The notes under the pieces are model-generated. The model was not told the origin of the DNA and did not search any database. It was given only the letters and a program-made list of their open reading frames with translations. 64,000 bases of DNA from Ensifer sp. MPMI2T. GTDB lineage: Bacteria > Pseudomonadota > Alphaproteobacteria > Rhizobiales > Rhizobiaceae. Positions 36,372 through 46,435 of this stretch are shown piece after piece; the stretch's first letter is position 1; each line of letters opens with the position of its first letter. The stretch is taken from the NCBI RefSeq assembly GCF_004827385.1, contig NZ_SRXN01000013.1:62001-126000 (forward strand). Direction: 5' to 3'. Position numbers and translations under genes: made by a program.

Positions 36372-37643
36372 ATGAAAGTTCTTCTGATCGGATCGGGCGG
36401 ACGCGAACATGCGCTTGCGTGGAAAATCGCACAATCGCCGAAGCTGACAGCGCTTTATGCCGCACCGGGAAATCCCGGTATCGCCGAAGAAGCGACGATC
36501 GTGGCCATTGATGTCGACAACCAGCAGGCTGTGGTCGATTTCTGCCGGCGGACGGCGATCGATTTCGTCATCGTCGGCCCCGAGGCGCCACTCGTCGCGG
36601 GACTCGCGGACACGCTCCGCGCCGCTGGCATTGCGGTCTTCGGTCCGTCGGCCGCCGCTGCCCAACTCGAAGGCTCCAAGGGCTTCACCAAGGATCTCTG
36701 CGCGAAATACGGCATTCCGACCGGCGCCTACAAACGCTTCACCGAGGCGGAAGCGGCCAAGGCCTATGTCCGGGAGCAAGGTGCTCCGATCGTGATCAAG
36801 GCAGACGGGCTCGCCGCCGGTAAGGGCGTGACCGTCGCGATGACACTTGACGAGGCCCTCGCCGCCGTCGACGAGTGCTTCGCCGGCGCCTTCGGGCCCG
36901 CCGGCGCGGAAGTTGTCGTCGAGGCCTATCTCGACGGCGAGGAAGCGAGCTTCTTCTGTCTCTGCGACGGCAAGAACGCTTTGCCGCTCGCCTCGGCACA
37001 GGATCACAAGCGCGTCGGCGACGGCGACACGGGGCCCAACACCGGCGGCATGGGCGCCTATTCGCCGGCACCGGTAATGACGGCGGAAATGGTCGAACGC
37101 ACGATGAAGGAGATCATCGAGCCGACAATGCGCGGCATGGCCGAAAGCGGCTATCCCTTCACCGGCGTCTATTTCGCCGGGCTGATGATTACCCAAAACG
37201 GCCCGGAACTCATCGAATACAACGTCCGCTTCGGCGACCCCGAGTGCCAGGTGCTGATGATGCGCATGAAGAGCGATCTGCTGCCGCTGCTCTACGCCGC
37301 TGCGACTGGAACGCTCGGCGAGATGAGCGTTGATTGGCGGGACGAGGCGGCGCTGACAGTCGTCATAGCTTCGCGGGGATATCCGGGCGCCTACGAGAAG
37401 AACACGCCAATCACTGCCCTGCCCGGCGAATCCGCAACTACCAAGGTGTTTCATGCCGGCACGGCGATGAAGGATGATCAGCTGGTCGCGACCGGCGGCC
37501 GCGTGCTCAACGTCACGGGGATGGGCAAAAGCGTCAGCGAGGCCAAGGACGCGGCTTACGCGGCCCTGCGCGGCGTGTCATGGGAAAACGGGTTCTATCG
37601 TCACGACATCGGCTGGCGCGCCGTCGCGCGGGAAACCGCCTAA
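36372..37643 (+). CDS. purD: Phosphoribosylamine-glycine ligase
   Basis: A 423-residue ATP-grasp enzyme of the usual length. It joins glycine to 5-phosphoribosylamine, the second step of purine synthesis. It starts with [18 protein letters not shown], then has [13 protein letters not shown], the ATP-grasp lysine region [16 protein letters not shown] near residue 140, and GDPECQVLM for metal binding. ATG 36372 is preferred to the ATG two codons earlier because a GAGG lies 6 nt upstream and family proteins begin with MKVL. The TAA stop is the first three bases of a palindromic repeat. Confidence 0.97.
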   Translation: MKVLLIGSGGREHALAWKIAQSPKLTALYAAPGNPGIAEEATIVAIDVDNQQAVVDFCRRTAIDFVIVGPEAPLVAGLADTLRAAGIAVFGPSAAAAQLEGSKGFTKDLCAKYGIPTGAYKRFTEAEAAKAYVREQGAPIVIKADGLAAGKGVTVAMTLDEALAAVDECFAGAFGPAGAEVVVEAYLDGEEASFFCLCDGKNALPLASAQDHKRVGDGDTGPNTGGMGAYSPAPVMTAEMVERTMKEIIEPTMRGMAESGYPFTGVYFAGLMITQNGPELIEYNVRFGDPECQVLMMRMKSDLLPLLYAAATGTLGEMSVDWRDEAALTVVIASRGYPGAYEKNTPITALPGESATTKVFHAGTAMKDDQLVATGGRVLNVTGMGKSVSEAKDAAYAALRGVSWENGFYRHDIGWRAVARETA

Positions 37644-37746
37644 AGCGCGTCGTGTTCAATCGGACTCATGCGACGCGCTTTGCGTCTTTACTTTTATGCA
37701 TATCGTTGTCCCAAAACAGCTGCACACTTTTGGGCGACATGCATTA
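37640..37746. repeat. Palindromic repeat, family 2, at the purD stop
   Basis: Arms taaagcgcgtcg (37641-37652) and cgacgcgcttt (37671-37681), then a second hairpin around tgtcccaaaacagctgcaca/ttttgggcgaca. It is the inverted counterpart of the copy at 12861-12967. Confidence 0.8.
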
Positions 37747-37845
37747 AGCGAAAAAGGCGGCATCATTCAATTTTTACCAATCCTTCTGACGGGAAGGTAA
37801 GGGAAAACGCATATCGTCACCCTCGATAGTTTCGAGGAGAATCCA

Positions 37846-38364
37846 ATGCGTTCCCTGCTTATCTCCGCCGCTTTCGCGCTTCTCGCCGGTACGGCCGCCG
37901 CATCGTCGATCGAGGACGTCGTCTCCGGCAAGGCGGTCAACTCCAGTGTCGCTACGATTTCCTGCGCGGACTGCCCGCCGCTGCAGCCGAAGAAGAAGTC
38001 CTCCTATGTCGTCCCCGAGATCGCTCCCGGCACCGACAAGGTCGAGCTCAAGGAAGTGGGCGGCGAGGTAAAGCTGGTACGCACCGAGGCCTGGCTCGGC
38101 GGATCACCGGTCGTTTTCGTCAGCAAGGCACCCGAGGAAGTCGTGAGTGCCGCCGCGATGAAGATCGAACCGGCAACGGCGAGTGCCTCCGCAAGCGCCG
38201 ATCTCAGCCGGCCCGGCACGCATGAAGTGGTTTCCGCGGAGATCGATGAGACGGCGAAAACCGCCGCCGTTCATCCGATCTCGCGCGCAAAACCGGTTGC
38301 AGCCTCGATCGCGGGCAACTCACAGGAATTTGATCCGGCCCGATTCGAACTTCGGCTAGACTAA
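37846..38364 (+). CDS. Small exported protein (HPE1-like domain)
   Basis: A 172-residue protein with a clear signal peptide (residues 1-19, ending AAA-SS). The mature part begins with SIEDVVSGKAVNSSVATISC and has a CADCPP motif, then KSSYVVPEIAPGTDKVEL and TEAWLGGSPVVFVSK. I recall this arrangement from rhizobial proteins annotated with a 'plant virulence effector HPE1-like' domain; no role in plant interaction can be claimed from that name. It has a GAGGAG ribosome binding site and ends with a strong terminator at 38444. It is monocistronic. Confidence 0.75.
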   Translation: MRSLLISAAFALLAGTAAASSIEDVVSGKAVNSSVATISCADCPPLQPKKKSSYVVPEIAPGTDKVELKEVGGEVKLVRTEAWLGGSPVVFVSKAPEEVVSAAAMKIEPATASASASADLSRPGTHEVVSAEIDETAKTAAVHPISRAKPVAASIAGNSQEFDPARFELRLD

Positions 38365-38443
38365 AACCATATAAATACAGTTCCCTGCCCCGTCCAGCCG
38401 ATCCCTGATTCACGGCTGACGGGCCTTCGCTGCAATGGCGAGA

Positions 38444-38480
38444 GATTGCGCCCCTGAGAGAAGCAGGGGCGTAATCTTTT
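38444..38480 (+). terminator. Rho-independent terminator after the exported-protein gene
   Basis: A 13-base stem (gattgcgcccctg with caggggcgtaatc, one G-U pair), seven-base loop and tttt tail, 79 bp after the stop. Confidence 0.8.
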
Positions 38481-38518
38481 GGGGGAACACCTCGTCCTCT
38501 CGCTCTTCATCCTGCCTT

Positions 38519-38622
38519 GCAGCGCCGCGCGTCTTATAAGACGCGCAAAGGACGCTGTGGCACGTTGAATTGCTGCATGTTTTGTCCTTAATTCGGCTAG
38601 GATTTCAGGAACCTGCAGCAGC
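38519..38622 (+). repeat. Palindromic repeat, family 1
   Basis: A hairpin gcagcgccgcgcgtc/gacgcgcaaaggacgctgt with near-perfect inner arms gcgcgtctt/aagacgcgc, the joint attgctgcatgttttgtcct, and a closing arm that runs into the end of the DUF523 gene, whose stop (38605-38607) is inside it. Confidence 0.75.
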
Positions 38623-39093
38623 GACCAGACGATCTATTTCGCTATCGGAATAGACCTCGATGCCGTTCTGCCGCAGCAATGCGGCGGTCACGCCCATGCC
38701 CGAATGCCGCGCGCCGGTGAAGCTGCCGTCGTAGATGAAGCCTGAACCGCAGGACGGACTACCGTCGATCAGCAGTGCGAAGCGACAGCCGGTGTCGAGC
38801 GCAAGCGCCAGGGCATTTTCGGCGGCTCGAACAAATTCGTCCGTCACGTCGCGGCCAGTCTTTTCGACCACCCGGGCCTTGCCTAAGAGCACGTCGGATC
38901 CCGCCTGCCCGCCCGCGATTTCCGCCGGCGGGCGTGGAACCGGCATGCCAGCCGACATCTCGGGACAGATCGTCACGAGCCGACCCTCGTCGCGCCAGCG
39001 ATCGATCGCCGGGTGAGAAAGCGGCTTCGATGCACCGTCATAGCGCACCGCATGGCCCATAAGACAGGCACTGACGAGGATTTTGGCGGTCAT
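38605..39093 (-). CDS. DUF523 family protein
   Basis: A 162-residue soluble protein. It begins MTAKILVSACLMGHAVRYDG and continues with CPEMSAGMPVPRPPAEI and LLIDGSPSCGSGFIYDGSF, all hallmark DUF523 segments with conserved Cys residues (near 9, 43 and 134). The function is unknown; the Cys pattern suggests a metal or thiol role. It lies convergent to the exported-protein gene, and its last codons and TGA lie in the palindromic repeat, which supplies the C-terminal sequence. Confidence 0.88.
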   Translation of the reverse strand: MTAKILVSACLMGHAVRYDGASKPLSHPAIDRWRDEGRLVTICPEMSAGMPVPRPPAEIAGGQAGSDVLLGKARVVEKTGRDVTDEFVRAAENALALALDTGCRFALLIDGSPSCGSGFIYDGSFTGARHSGMGVTAALLRQNGIEVYSDSEIDRLVAAAGS

Positions 39094-39137
39094 GCCGCTT
39101 CATAGACGGTCGCCACGCGTCCTTTCAAGAGCGAAAG

Positions 39138-39725
39138 CTAACGAAGCAAGGGTAAGGCGACAGAGGCCAGCAAAAGGAAAGCGAAGATCAGGTTGGCAAT
39201 GCGCGCCTTACGCGGGTCATAGAGGATCGCTGCGATAGCGGCGCCGAACCAGAGCCAGGTCGTATTGACGGCGATTGCGAGGACGCTGAGAGCGATAACC
39301 TTCCAAATGGCGCCCTCGTCCGCGTCGGTGGTGTTACCCGCGTAGACCGCGCCGATCGCGGCGTAGGCTTTGGGATTGGCGATCGCGAGCACCAAACCGC
39401 TGAGGAAGGAAGGAGCGCCTGCGCCCTGTTCTTGAGCGGCAACAGGCGGCGCGGTGGCGATATGCCACGCGAGATAGATCATATACGCGCCGGCGAGAAC
39501 CATGAGCGCTGGCTTCATACCCGGCAGTTCGAGAACGATCGCGGTTATGCCCGCCGCGATCGCGAGCACGACGGCAATGGTACCGATATTGACACCGGCG
39601 GCGTAGTGCGCGCTCAGCCGCATGCCGTGGGCCGCGCCCATGCCGGCGAGGCTGAGCGTCGCCGGACCCGGACTGCCCATCAGCGGCAGCGCCGCAAGAA
39701 CAAGGAGAGCGAGATCGCCGGCCAT
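39138..39725 (-). CDS. LysE family amino acid/metabolite exporter
   Basis: A 195-residue inner membrane protein with about six helices. The LysE/RhtB signature near the N-terminus is LPLMGSPGPATLSLAGMGAAHGMR, followed by a helix with ANPKAYAAIGAVYAG. The family exports amino acids and related compounds. ATG 39725 places the first helix as in relatives; an ATG at 39755 would overlap the cupin gene by 14 bp. It is the last of three minus-strand genes (AraC regulator, cupin, exporter) that look like one unit. The exported compound is unknown. Confidence 0.87.
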   Translation of the reverse strand: MAGDLALLVLAALPLMGSPGPATLSLAGMGAAHGMRLSAHYAAGVNIGTIAVVLAIAAGITAIVLELPGMKPALMVLAGAYMIYLAWHIATAPPVAAQEQGAGAPSFLSGLVLAIANPKAYAAIGAVYAGNTTDADEGAIWKVIALSVLAIAVNTTWLWFGAAIAAILYDPRKARIANLIFAFLLLASVALPLLR

Positions 39726-39741
39726 GGCCGCATCCCCGATC

Positions 39742-40122
39742 TCAGATCCAGACATCGTTTTCAGCGGTGCGCTCGCCGCCCTCGTGGCCGGTGTTTAGGA
39801 TGCCGCGCGGTTCAATGAGCAGCATCTTCACCTCACCTTGAGCAAAGGGCTTGTGCTCGACGCCCTTCGGCACGACGTACATCTCGCCCGGTCCGACGGT
39901 GACCGAACCGCCGCGGAAATCGATCCGAAGCGTGCCGTCCAGCACGATGAAGGCCTCGTCCGTTTCCGGATGATCATGCCAGACGAAATCGCCCTCGATG
40001 CGAACGATCTTGACCTGATAATCGTTGATTTCCGCGATCACGCGCGGCTGCCACTGGTCGGAAAATCGCGCGAGCTTGTCCTGAAAATTCACCGGCGCAT
40101 AGGTTCGCTTCGACGCATCCAT
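39742..40122 (-). CDS. Small cupin-domain protein
   Basis: A 126-residue single-cupin protein. The metal-site motif is VWHDHPETDEAFIVLDGTLRI (about residues 47-67), and the second cupin motif runs through PGEMYVVPKGVEHKPFA. It may be a small isomerase, dioxygenase or ligand-binding protein; nothing decides. A GGAGGA site precedes the ATG. It directly precedes the LysE exporter and follows the AraC gene by 80 bp, so it may handle the same compound. Confidence 0.87.
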   Translation of the reverse strand: MDASKRTYAPVNFQDKLARFSDQWQPRVIAEINDYQVKIVRIEGDFVWHDHPETDEAFIVLDGTLRIDFRGGSVTVGPGEMYVVPKGVEHKPFAQGEVKMLLIEPRGILNTGHEGGERTAENDVWI

Positions 40123-40202
40123 TGTCTCTTCCTCCTGCCATGTCGTGCAAAGTTAACGCCGTCATGGCAGGCGGTATTGAACAATTGTGCGAGGCGGGAT
40201 GT

Positions 40203-41069
40203 TCAGCGCCGGGCTGGTTCGCCCGCCATCCGCAGCCAGCGTCCGGGTGAAAGACCGAAGGCCTTCTTGAAATGGCGGTTCATATGCGCCTGGTCGGCAA
40301 AACCGGCATCCAGCGCGGCCTCCGCGGGCGATATACCTCGTCGCAGGTCGGCTTTCACCGCCTCCAGACGGCGTTGAACGAGATAGCGATAGGGACTTGT
40401 GCCGAACAACCGCCGGAAGTCGCGGCTAAGCCCCCAACGGTCCCGGCCGCTGATTGCTTCAAGCGTCTCGAGCGTTACCGTACCTTCCGGTAAATCGTGC
40501 AGGTAAAGCCGCGCGCGTTCCGCCGCACGGTAGTCCAGCGCCCGACGGCCGGGCGAAGAACCACCGGCAGCGGCCTCGAGCGCATGGGCAAGCTCGAAAA
40601 GGCCGTCGTCGAACTCCAGCGCTTCGATCCGGGCGTCGGTCGAGGGTAGCAACGCGCGAACCGCTGCAAAGAGCCGCGGATCGGATGAAATGCCGCCGCT
40701 GATGAAGGGCAGCGGGCGCCCACCCAGGACGCTTTGAATGGCGGCCGGTTCGATATAGATCATGCGATAGCGGAAACCGTCATCGCTGCCCGCATGGCCG
40801 TCATGCAGCTCGTCGGGATGGAGCACCATCGTCCTGCCGGGCAGACTGAAGCGATCGGCGCCGCGATAGCGGAAGCTCTGGACACCGGAAAGCGTCTGCC
40901 CGATGGCGTAGGTATCGTGCCGGTGCGGCTCGTAGGCTGGACCGGCGAAGAAGGCCTCGATGCGTTCGAACTGCACAGCGTCGTCGGCAACCGCTATCCA
41001 GTCGCCTAGACGCTCGCGGGCCAGCGGTTCGATAATGCCCTCACCTGCACTCGGGTGGTCGCTCGTCAT
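40203..41069 (-). CDS. AraC family transcriptional regulator with cupin sensor
   Basis: A 288-residue regulator. The N-terminal AraC-type cupin contains FFAGPAYEPHRHDTYAIGQT, the C-terminal double helix-turn-helix is DRWGLSRDFRRLFGTSPYRY and ALDAGFADQAHMNRHFKKAF. It heads the cupin-LysE group and most likely controls the exporter, a common pairing in proteobacteria. The ligand is unknown. The start ATG at 41069 lies 99 bp downstream of the glyS stop on the same strand, so read-through from glyS is possible. Confidence 0.9.
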   Translation of the reverse strand: MTSDHPSAGEGIIEPLARERLGDWIAVADDAVQFERIEAFFAGPAYEPHRHDTYAIGQTLSGVQSFRYRGADRFSLPGRTMVLHPDELHDGHAGSDDGFRYRMIYIEPAAIQSVLGGRPLPFISGGISSDPRLFAAVRALLPSTDARIEALEFDDGLFELAHALEAAAGGSSPGRRALDYRAAERARLYLHDLPEGTVTLETLEAISGRDRWGLSRDFRRLFGTSPYRYLVQRRLEAVKADLRRGISPAEAALDAGFADQAHMNRHFKKAFGLSPGRWLRMAGEPARR

Positions 41070-41168
41070 GTCCTACGAGATAGGACAATTGCTCTCGGTT
41101 GTCGATGCGATGCGGCTCCACGCGGCCTGTCCGGGCACATGCCGGCGACCGCACCAGAACGGCGGTCG

Positions 41169-43334
41169 CTATCCGGCAATCTTCGAGAAATCCGCAACCG
41201 CCCCCGTGGCGGAGCGGATGAGACCCAGCAATGCCAGGCGATTGGCACGGATCGCTGTGTCGTCGTCATTTACCAGGACATCATCGAAGAACTGATCGAC
41301 GGGCTCACGAAGTTTCGACAACGCCGCCATGGCCGAGCGGAAGTCCTCCTTGACGATCGCGTCACGGGCATCGCCGGTCGCGATCTTGATGGATGCATGG
41401 AGGGTCCTTTCGGCGTCGAGCTTGAAGAGCCGCTCGTCGACGGAAGCGGCGACCTCGGTGCCCTTTTTCTCCTCTGCCGCCAGTATTTGCGTGGCGCGCT
41501 TGGTGCCCGCCAGCAGGTTCTTGCCCTCCTCGGCGGTGATGAACGCCGTCAGCGCCTCGACACGGCGCGCAATCAGCAGCAGATCGTCGGCGTCCGGCGC
41601 CAGCACTGCGTCGATCAGATCGTAGCGTGCGCCAAGATCACGCAGATAAACCTTCAGCCGGTCGTGGAAAAAGGCGAGAAGATCGGCGGCAATATCGCCG
41701 GCGACCTCGGGCCTCTGTTCCTTCAGCCCCGCGAGCGCGATTTCGAAGAGCGGCCGAAGCGGCAGGCGCGCCTCGCCTTCCAGGATGAGCCGGATCACGC
41801 CGAGCGCGGCACGGCGCAGCGCATAGGGATCCTTCGAGCCCGTCGGCTTTTCATCGATCGCCCAGAAGCCAACGAGGGTGTCGAGCTTGTCGGCAAGTGC
41901 GACAGTGACGGCAACGGGATCGGCCGGCACGCGGTCGGAAGGCCCCTGGGGCTTGTAGTGATCCTCAATTGCATTGGCAACGGCGGATGTTTCGCCCTGC
42001 AGCACCGCATATTTGTGACCCATGATGCCCTGAAGCTCCGGGAACTCCCCGACAGCCTCGGTCCGCAAATCCGCCTTGGCCAGCACGGCGGCGCGGTCGA
42101 CCTGAGCAACATCCGCGCGGGTGACCTTGGCGAGTTCGGCCGCCAGCGAGCGGATGCGGGCGACGCGTTCGCCCTGCGTCCCCAGTTTGGCGTGGAACGT
42201 CACGTTCAACGCATCGAGCTTGGCCATGCGCTGGTCGAGCGGCCTCTTGAGATCGAGCCCGAATTTCTTCGCGGACAGCTCGAGCGTTTCGAGATCCGGC
42301 AGGTTCCCCTGGTCCCGCTTCCAGAAATGCGCCGCGTCCGAGAGGCGCGCGCGCACAACCTTGCCGTTGCCGTGGACGATTTCCTTGCCGCCGTCCCTCG
42401 CCTCGATGTTCGACACGAGGATGAATTTGTTCGACAGCGTCTCGGCGCCCGGCTCGCGCGTGACGAAGCACTTCTGGTTGGTCTTGATCGTCAGGCGAAT
42501 GATTTCCGACGGGATTTCGAGATAGCTCCCCTCAAAACTTCCCATCAGCACCTGCGGCCACTCGACGAGCCCCGATACTTCCTCGAGCAGTGCCTCGTCC
42601 TCGACGAGTTCGAGGCCGCTCGCGAAGGCGACGTTATGGGCGTCTGCGGAGATGATCTGCTTGCGGCGCTCGGCATCGATCACGACCTTCGCTCTCTCGA
42701 GCTTCTCGGCATAATCGGCAAACCGGCGAACGGTGATCGCCTCGGGCGCATGGAAACGGTGGCCGTAGGTCATGTTGGAGGCGACGATGCCGTCGACCTC
42801 GAACGGAATGACCATGGTCTCCTCCGTCTCCGAACCGAACGTGCAGACGATCGATTGGAGCGGGCGCACCCAGCGCAGGCTTCCGGGCCTCGCGGAGGCG
42901 GCTCCTGAGCGCATGGATTTGGGCCAGGGGAAATTGCGGATGATCCCCGGCATTACCTCGGCGATGATCTCCTCGGCGGCGCGGCCGGGCTTGAGGATGT
43001 GGGCGACGTAAAAGTCGCCCTTCTTCGGATCGTTGTGGACATGGGCCTCGCTGATCGAGGAGAGGCCTGCGCCGCGCAGGAAGCCTTCGATCGCCTTCTC
43101 GTTCGCGTCGGTGCGCGGTCCCTTGCGCTCCTCACGAATATCGGCAGAGCGCGCATTCAGGCCGCGGATATCGAGCGTCAGCCGGCGCGGCGTCCAATAT
43201 TCACGCGCGCCCTCATAGGTAAGACCTGCCTCGACAAGCGCATCCGTCACGAGCTTCTTCAGGTCGCCCGCCGCCTTGCGCTGCATGCGGGCGGGGATTT
43301 CTTCGGAGCGCAGTTCGATAAGAAGATCAGGCAT
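41169..43334 (-). CDS. glyS: Glycyl-tRNA synthetase beta subunit
   Basis: A 721-residue subunit of the alpha2-beta2 enzyme that charges tRNA-Gly. It begins [21 protein letters not shown], as all beta subunits do, and contains the HD-like and anticodon-binding C-terminal parts ([53 protein letters not shown]). The alpha subunit glyQ lies at 46.4 kb on the same strand, separated by the LemA/DUF2207 genes, so the two subunits are not adjacent here. Confidence 0.97.
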   Translation of the reverse strand: MPDLLIELRSEEIPARMQRKAAGDLKKLVTDALVEAGLTYEGAREYWTPRRLTLDIRGLNARSADIREERKGPRTDANEKAIEGFLRGAGLSSISEAHVHNDPKKGDFYVAHILKPGRAAEEIIAEVMPGIIRNFPWPKSMRSGAASARPGSLRWVRPLQSIVCTFGSETEETMVIPFEVDGIVASNMTYGHRFHAPEAITVRRFADYAEKLERAKVVIDAERRKQIISADAHNVAFASGLELVEDEALLEEVSGLVEWPQVLMGSFEGSYLEIPSEIIRLTIKTNQKCFVTREPGAETLSNKFILVSNIEARDGGKEIVHGNGKVVRARLSDAAHFWKRDQGNLPDLETLELSAKKFGLDLKRPLDQRMAKLDALNVTFHAKLGTQGERVARIRSLAAELAKVTRADVAQVDRAAVLAKADLRTEAVGEFPELQGIMGHKYAVLQGETSAVANAIEDHYKPQGPSDRVPADPVAVTVALADKLDTLVGFWAIDEKPTGSKDPYALRRAALGVIRLILEGEARLPLRPLFEIALAGLKEQRPEVAGDIAADLLAFFHDRLKVYLRDLGARYDLIDAVLAPDADDLLLIARRVEALTAFITAEEGKNLLAGTKRATQILAAEEKKGTEVAASVDERLFKLDAERTLHASIKIATGDARDAIVKEDFRSAMAALSKLREPVDQFFDDVLVNDDDTAIRANRLALLGLIRSATGAVADFSKIAG

Positions 43335-43438
43335 GGGACTCTGGACTTTGTTCTGTTCCGGACGGTTGCGGCGGACTTAGCAAGCTCCGATGAAAAAGTC
43401 ACCAAGCCCGGCAAGGAAATTGGCCTGTTGCGGCGGCA

Positions 43439-45379
43439 CTACCAGCCGCCACCGCCACCACCGCCGCCGCCACCTCCGGAAAAGCCGCCACCCGTGGAAA
43501 AGCCCGAGGACGAGCTTTTGGGCGGCGGCGGCAATGACGATGTCATGGTGTCCGCCATCGAACCGGCGAACCCGCCGATCCTGTCGCCAAATGAGCCCGG
43601 GCCAAAGGAATCGCCGTGATACCAGCTCGGCTGATATGCAGCGGCAGCAGCGGCGCCTGCAGACGCGGCAAGCAGCCAGCGGTCGAACGTCTCGGTCCAC
43701 GGCTTTTCGACGCCGAGCGCCACGGCATAGGGTAGCAGCGTCTCGAAATGCCGGGGCGACATTTCCGGCACGCCCTGGAGGTTCATCCGGTCCTGCTCGG
43801 CGAGCGTCATGTATTGCCGCAGCCCGGCGATCCCGTCCATCATCCGTGTGCCGAGTGGCGTCGGGGCCCCCATCAGGAAGAAGAAAAGCATATTGACGAG
43901 CACGATGCCGCCAACCGCGAAGAGCAGCGGCAGGTCATCCGCCCCTGTCGCCGAGAAGACGATGGCAGTCAGGACTCCAGAAAAAATCGTGAGGAACACG
44001 AATGCGAAGAAGGCCAGGACCACGATCGACATGATGCGGCGCGCCAGGCTCGATCCGCGCCGGAACGACTTGCCGAACGAGACGGCGAAAATCGAGACGA
44101 AAAAGGCGATGAAAACGGGCACAATGACCAGCGGAATGCTTTCCTCGCTGAGATCGCCGAAGATAAAGAGCGCAGCCAAGGCAAGCAGTGAAAGAAAGAC
44201 ACCGCCGACGATATAGGCGGTGTTGGCGCGGTAGTATTTGCCGCGATGTTCCCGCTCCATCGAACTGCGGAAGGCAGACCCCGCCGCCTCGACCTTCTTG
44301 CCGTTCGCCCGATCGATCGTGAGTTTGCCGCCGGCCGTTCCGATCGCCTTCATCAGCGTCGCCTCGCCGGTCGGCAGCTCTTCTGCTCCCCCCTTGCCCG
44401 TCGCGGTGATGACGATCGCCTTCTTCAGGTCGTCGAGAACAACATGGCCCTTGACCGCCAGATTGAGCGCGGCGGCCGACAGTGCGGTCCATCCCTCGCC
44501 GGAGAACCCCTTGTTGTCGATATAGTTGACGAGCGCCGGCGAAATGCCATCCGGCGCATCCCAGCGCGGTACCATCACACCGCGCGACGGATCACGACCG
44601 ACGCGCGCCCAGGCGCGCCCATAGTAGAGCGCGACAAGGACAAGGCCTACACCGGCAATGACCAGGGCTACATGGTCACGCAGCCACCAGATATTTTCCT
44701 GGGATGTGCTTGGCCGGTCGATGCTGCCCTTCGGCAGCTTGACCGCGATCGTCAGGCCCTCCTGCGGGCGCAGCCGGCGCGTGGTAGCGAAGAAGATCTC
44801 GTCCCCCTCCTCCACTGCCCGTGCATCCTTGCCGGTGGCACCATAACCGCCGGTAAACACGTCGAGCGCTTCGGATTTCACGCCTTGCGGCAAAGTCACG
44901 GTGGCGGTTGCCTCCTCGATCGGGAAGGCCCACTCGGTTCCGGTCACGTTCCAAAAGAGCTCGTCATGATCGTCGAAGAAACGTATCTGCCGGCTTGTCT
45001 CATAGGTGATCTGGAACGTGTGCTCCCCGCGCGGCAGAAACACTTCGGACTCGCCGGTATAGATGCGGATACCACCGTTGATCGGCTCGGTGCGGTAGCT
45101 TTCCCCCTCGCCGTCGCGTTCCACGGAGATGAGATTGAAGTCCACCTTGCTCCGCCGGCCATGCGCGTCGGCGAAAGTCAGTGGGAAATCGCGATAGATG
45201 CCGCGCCGAATCTGGTTGCCCTCGACATTGGCGGTGATCGTCTCGGTCACGCTGAGCGTGCCGTCCTTTGCCACGTCGATGACCGAATGGAAGGACGAGA
45301 TGATCTCTTGCGCGGCTGCGGTGAGTGGCCAAACAAGGACGAGAAGAACAAGCGCAAGTGCTGCGGAAAGCCGCTTCAT
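43439..45379 (-). CDS. DUF2207 membrane protein with glycine-rich tail
   Basis: A 646-residue exported membrane protein. A signal peptide (residues 1-21) precedes a large periplasmic DUF2207 domain (to about 230), one helix near 240-258, a soluble stretch, and a cluster of four helices at about 390-510. It ends with a low-complexity tail of Ser and Gly ([14 protein letters not shown]) closing in Trp, common in this family. It is co-transcribed with lemA 22 bp upstream; the pair is widespread, is thought to act in the envelope, and has no settled function. ATG 45379 is the start with the signal peptide. Confidence 0.88.
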   Translation of the reverse strand: MKRLSAALALVLLVLVWPLTAAAQEIISSFHSVIDVAKDGTLSVTETITANVEGNQIRRGIYRDFPLTFADAHGRRSKVDFNLISVERDGEGESYRTEPINGGIRIYTGESEVFLPRGEHTFQITYETSRQIRFFDDHDELFWNVTGTEWAFPIEEATATVTLPQGVKSEALDVFTGGYGATGKDARAVEEGDEIFFATTRRLRPQEGLTIAVKLPKGSIDRPSTSQENIWWLRDHVALVIAGVGLVLVALYYGRAWARVGRDPSRGVMVPRWDAPDGISPALVNYIDNKGFSGEGWTALSAAALNLAVKGHVVLDDLKKAIVITATGKGGAEELPTGEATLMKAIGTAGGKLTIDRANGKKVEAAGSAFRSSMEREHRGKYYRANTAYIVGGVFLSLLALAALFIFGDLSEESIPLVIVPVFIAFFVSIFAVSFGKSFRRGSSLARRIMSIVVLAFFAFVFLTIFSGVLTAIVFSATGADDLPLLFAVGGIVLVNMLFFFLMGAPTPLGTRMMDGIAGLRQYMTLAEQDRMNLQGVPEMSPRHFETLLPYAVALGVEKPWTETFDRWLLAASAGAAAAAAYQPSWYHGDSFGPGSFGDRIGGFAGSMADTMTSSLPPPPKSSSSGFSTGGGFSGGGGGGGGGGGW

Positions 45380-45401
45380 CGCAATTCCCTTCTCCGCATC
45401 G

Positions 45402-45950
45402 TTAGAACCTGACCGATGGCACCGCCCGGTCCGCTTCGTTGGCAATCTCGAAATAGCCGGCCTTGGCAAAGCGGAAGGCGTTGGCGATCAGATTGGACGG
45501 GAAGCTTTCGACCTTCACGTTAAGGTCACGGGCAGCACCGTTGTAATAGCGCCGGGACATCTGGATCTCGCCTTCGATCGTCTCCAGCGTGCGCTGGAGC
45601 TCCGCGAAATTCTCATTGGCCTTGAGGTCCGGATAGGCTTCGGCGAGCGCAAAAAGCTTGCCGAGCGCCTGTGAAAGCGCTCCTTCAATGGCTGCTCTGG
45701 CGGCGACGTCGCCCTGCGGCACGGCTTGCGCTCGGTTGCGCAATGCGACGACTTCTTCAAGAGTCGACTTTTCATGCGCGGCATAGCCCTTCACCGTCTC
45801 GATCAGGTTGGGGATCAGATCAGCGCGCCGCTTCAATTGCACATCGATGCCGGACCAGGCCTCTTCGGCGACCTGCCGCGCCTTGACGAGGCCGTTGTAG
45901 ACGAAAACCAGATAAAGGATCACCGCGACGCCGATTGCCAATCCGATCAT
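45402..45950 (-). CDS. lemA: LemA family membrane protein
   Basis: A 182-residue protein with an N-terminal membrane helix (residues 2-20) and a coiled helical domain: [39 protein letters not shown] and [16 protein letters not shown]. This is the LemA signature. LemA proteins sit in the inner membrane with the helical domain outside and usually accompany a TPM or DUF2207 partner, as here. The ATG follows AAGGAGGGG. Function in envelope homeostasis is assumed, not shown. Confidence 0.92.
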   Translation of the reverse strand: MIGLAIGVAVILYLVFVYNGLVKARQVAEEAWSGIDVQLKRRADLIPNLIETVKGYAAHEKSTLEEVVALRNRAQAVPQGDVAARAAIEGALSQALGKLFALAEAYPDLKANENFAELQRTLETIEGEIQMSRRYYNGAARDLNVKVESFPSNLIANAFRFAKAGYFEIANEADRAVPSVRF

Positions 45951-46188
45951 GAAAGCCCCTCCTTGAGAATCCGCCAGAGATTAGCACCGGCTTTTGAGCT
46001 TGAAAGGCATTTTTTGCAATCAAAGCAATGTTCGCGAGCGGCTTGCCTGGCTCGTGCAAGCCCAATTCCTTCCACCAGGATCGACGACTGACTGCAACTA
46101 CAAGGCTGTTCCGCCGGGAACGGCGCTGAAACTCAGGATCGGCGAAATTCGTCTCATTGAACAACTCAAAACGCAAAAGCCCAGGATC

Positions 46189-46392
46189 ATGAAAACGCTC
46201 GCAACTCATATCAACGTAATCGCCTTCCTGGCCCTCTTCGTTGCCTATGCGAGCGGAGCCCAGGGCGATAGGCCGAACGGCGTGCGCCGCGCCTTGCAGA
46301 CCTATGGAGGCCAGTTATCGGCGGAGGTATATCCGATCGCCGGTCTTCTGCTGACGGATACCCGCCGTTGTGCGCGGGGGCCCTGCCGCTGA
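46189..46392 (+). CDS. Possible small exported protein, 67 residues
   Basis: A short frame whose first 24 residues (MKTLATHINVIAFLALFVAY, then ASGAQG) look like a signal peptide. The rest is short and basic, with two Cys near the end. A weak AGG lies upstream. It occupies the 485-bp gap between lemA and glyQ on the opposite strand. No family is known to me, so it could be a chance frame. Confidence 0.35.
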   Translation: MKTLATHINVIAFLALFVAYASGAQGDRPNGVRRALQTYGGQLSAEVYPIAGLLLTDTRRCARGPCR

Positions 46393-46435
46393 CGATCATT
46401 CGATCGAATGGAGGGGGCGGGGCGGCCCCCGCCGA

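Noticed and set aside
41055-42908. Long plus-strand frame opposite glyS
   Set aside because: Antisense shadow of a well-conserved synthetase gene.
46416-46433. GC hairpin (ggcgggg/ccccgcc) just after glyQ as a terminator
   Set aside because: No T run on either strand; it may be structure only.
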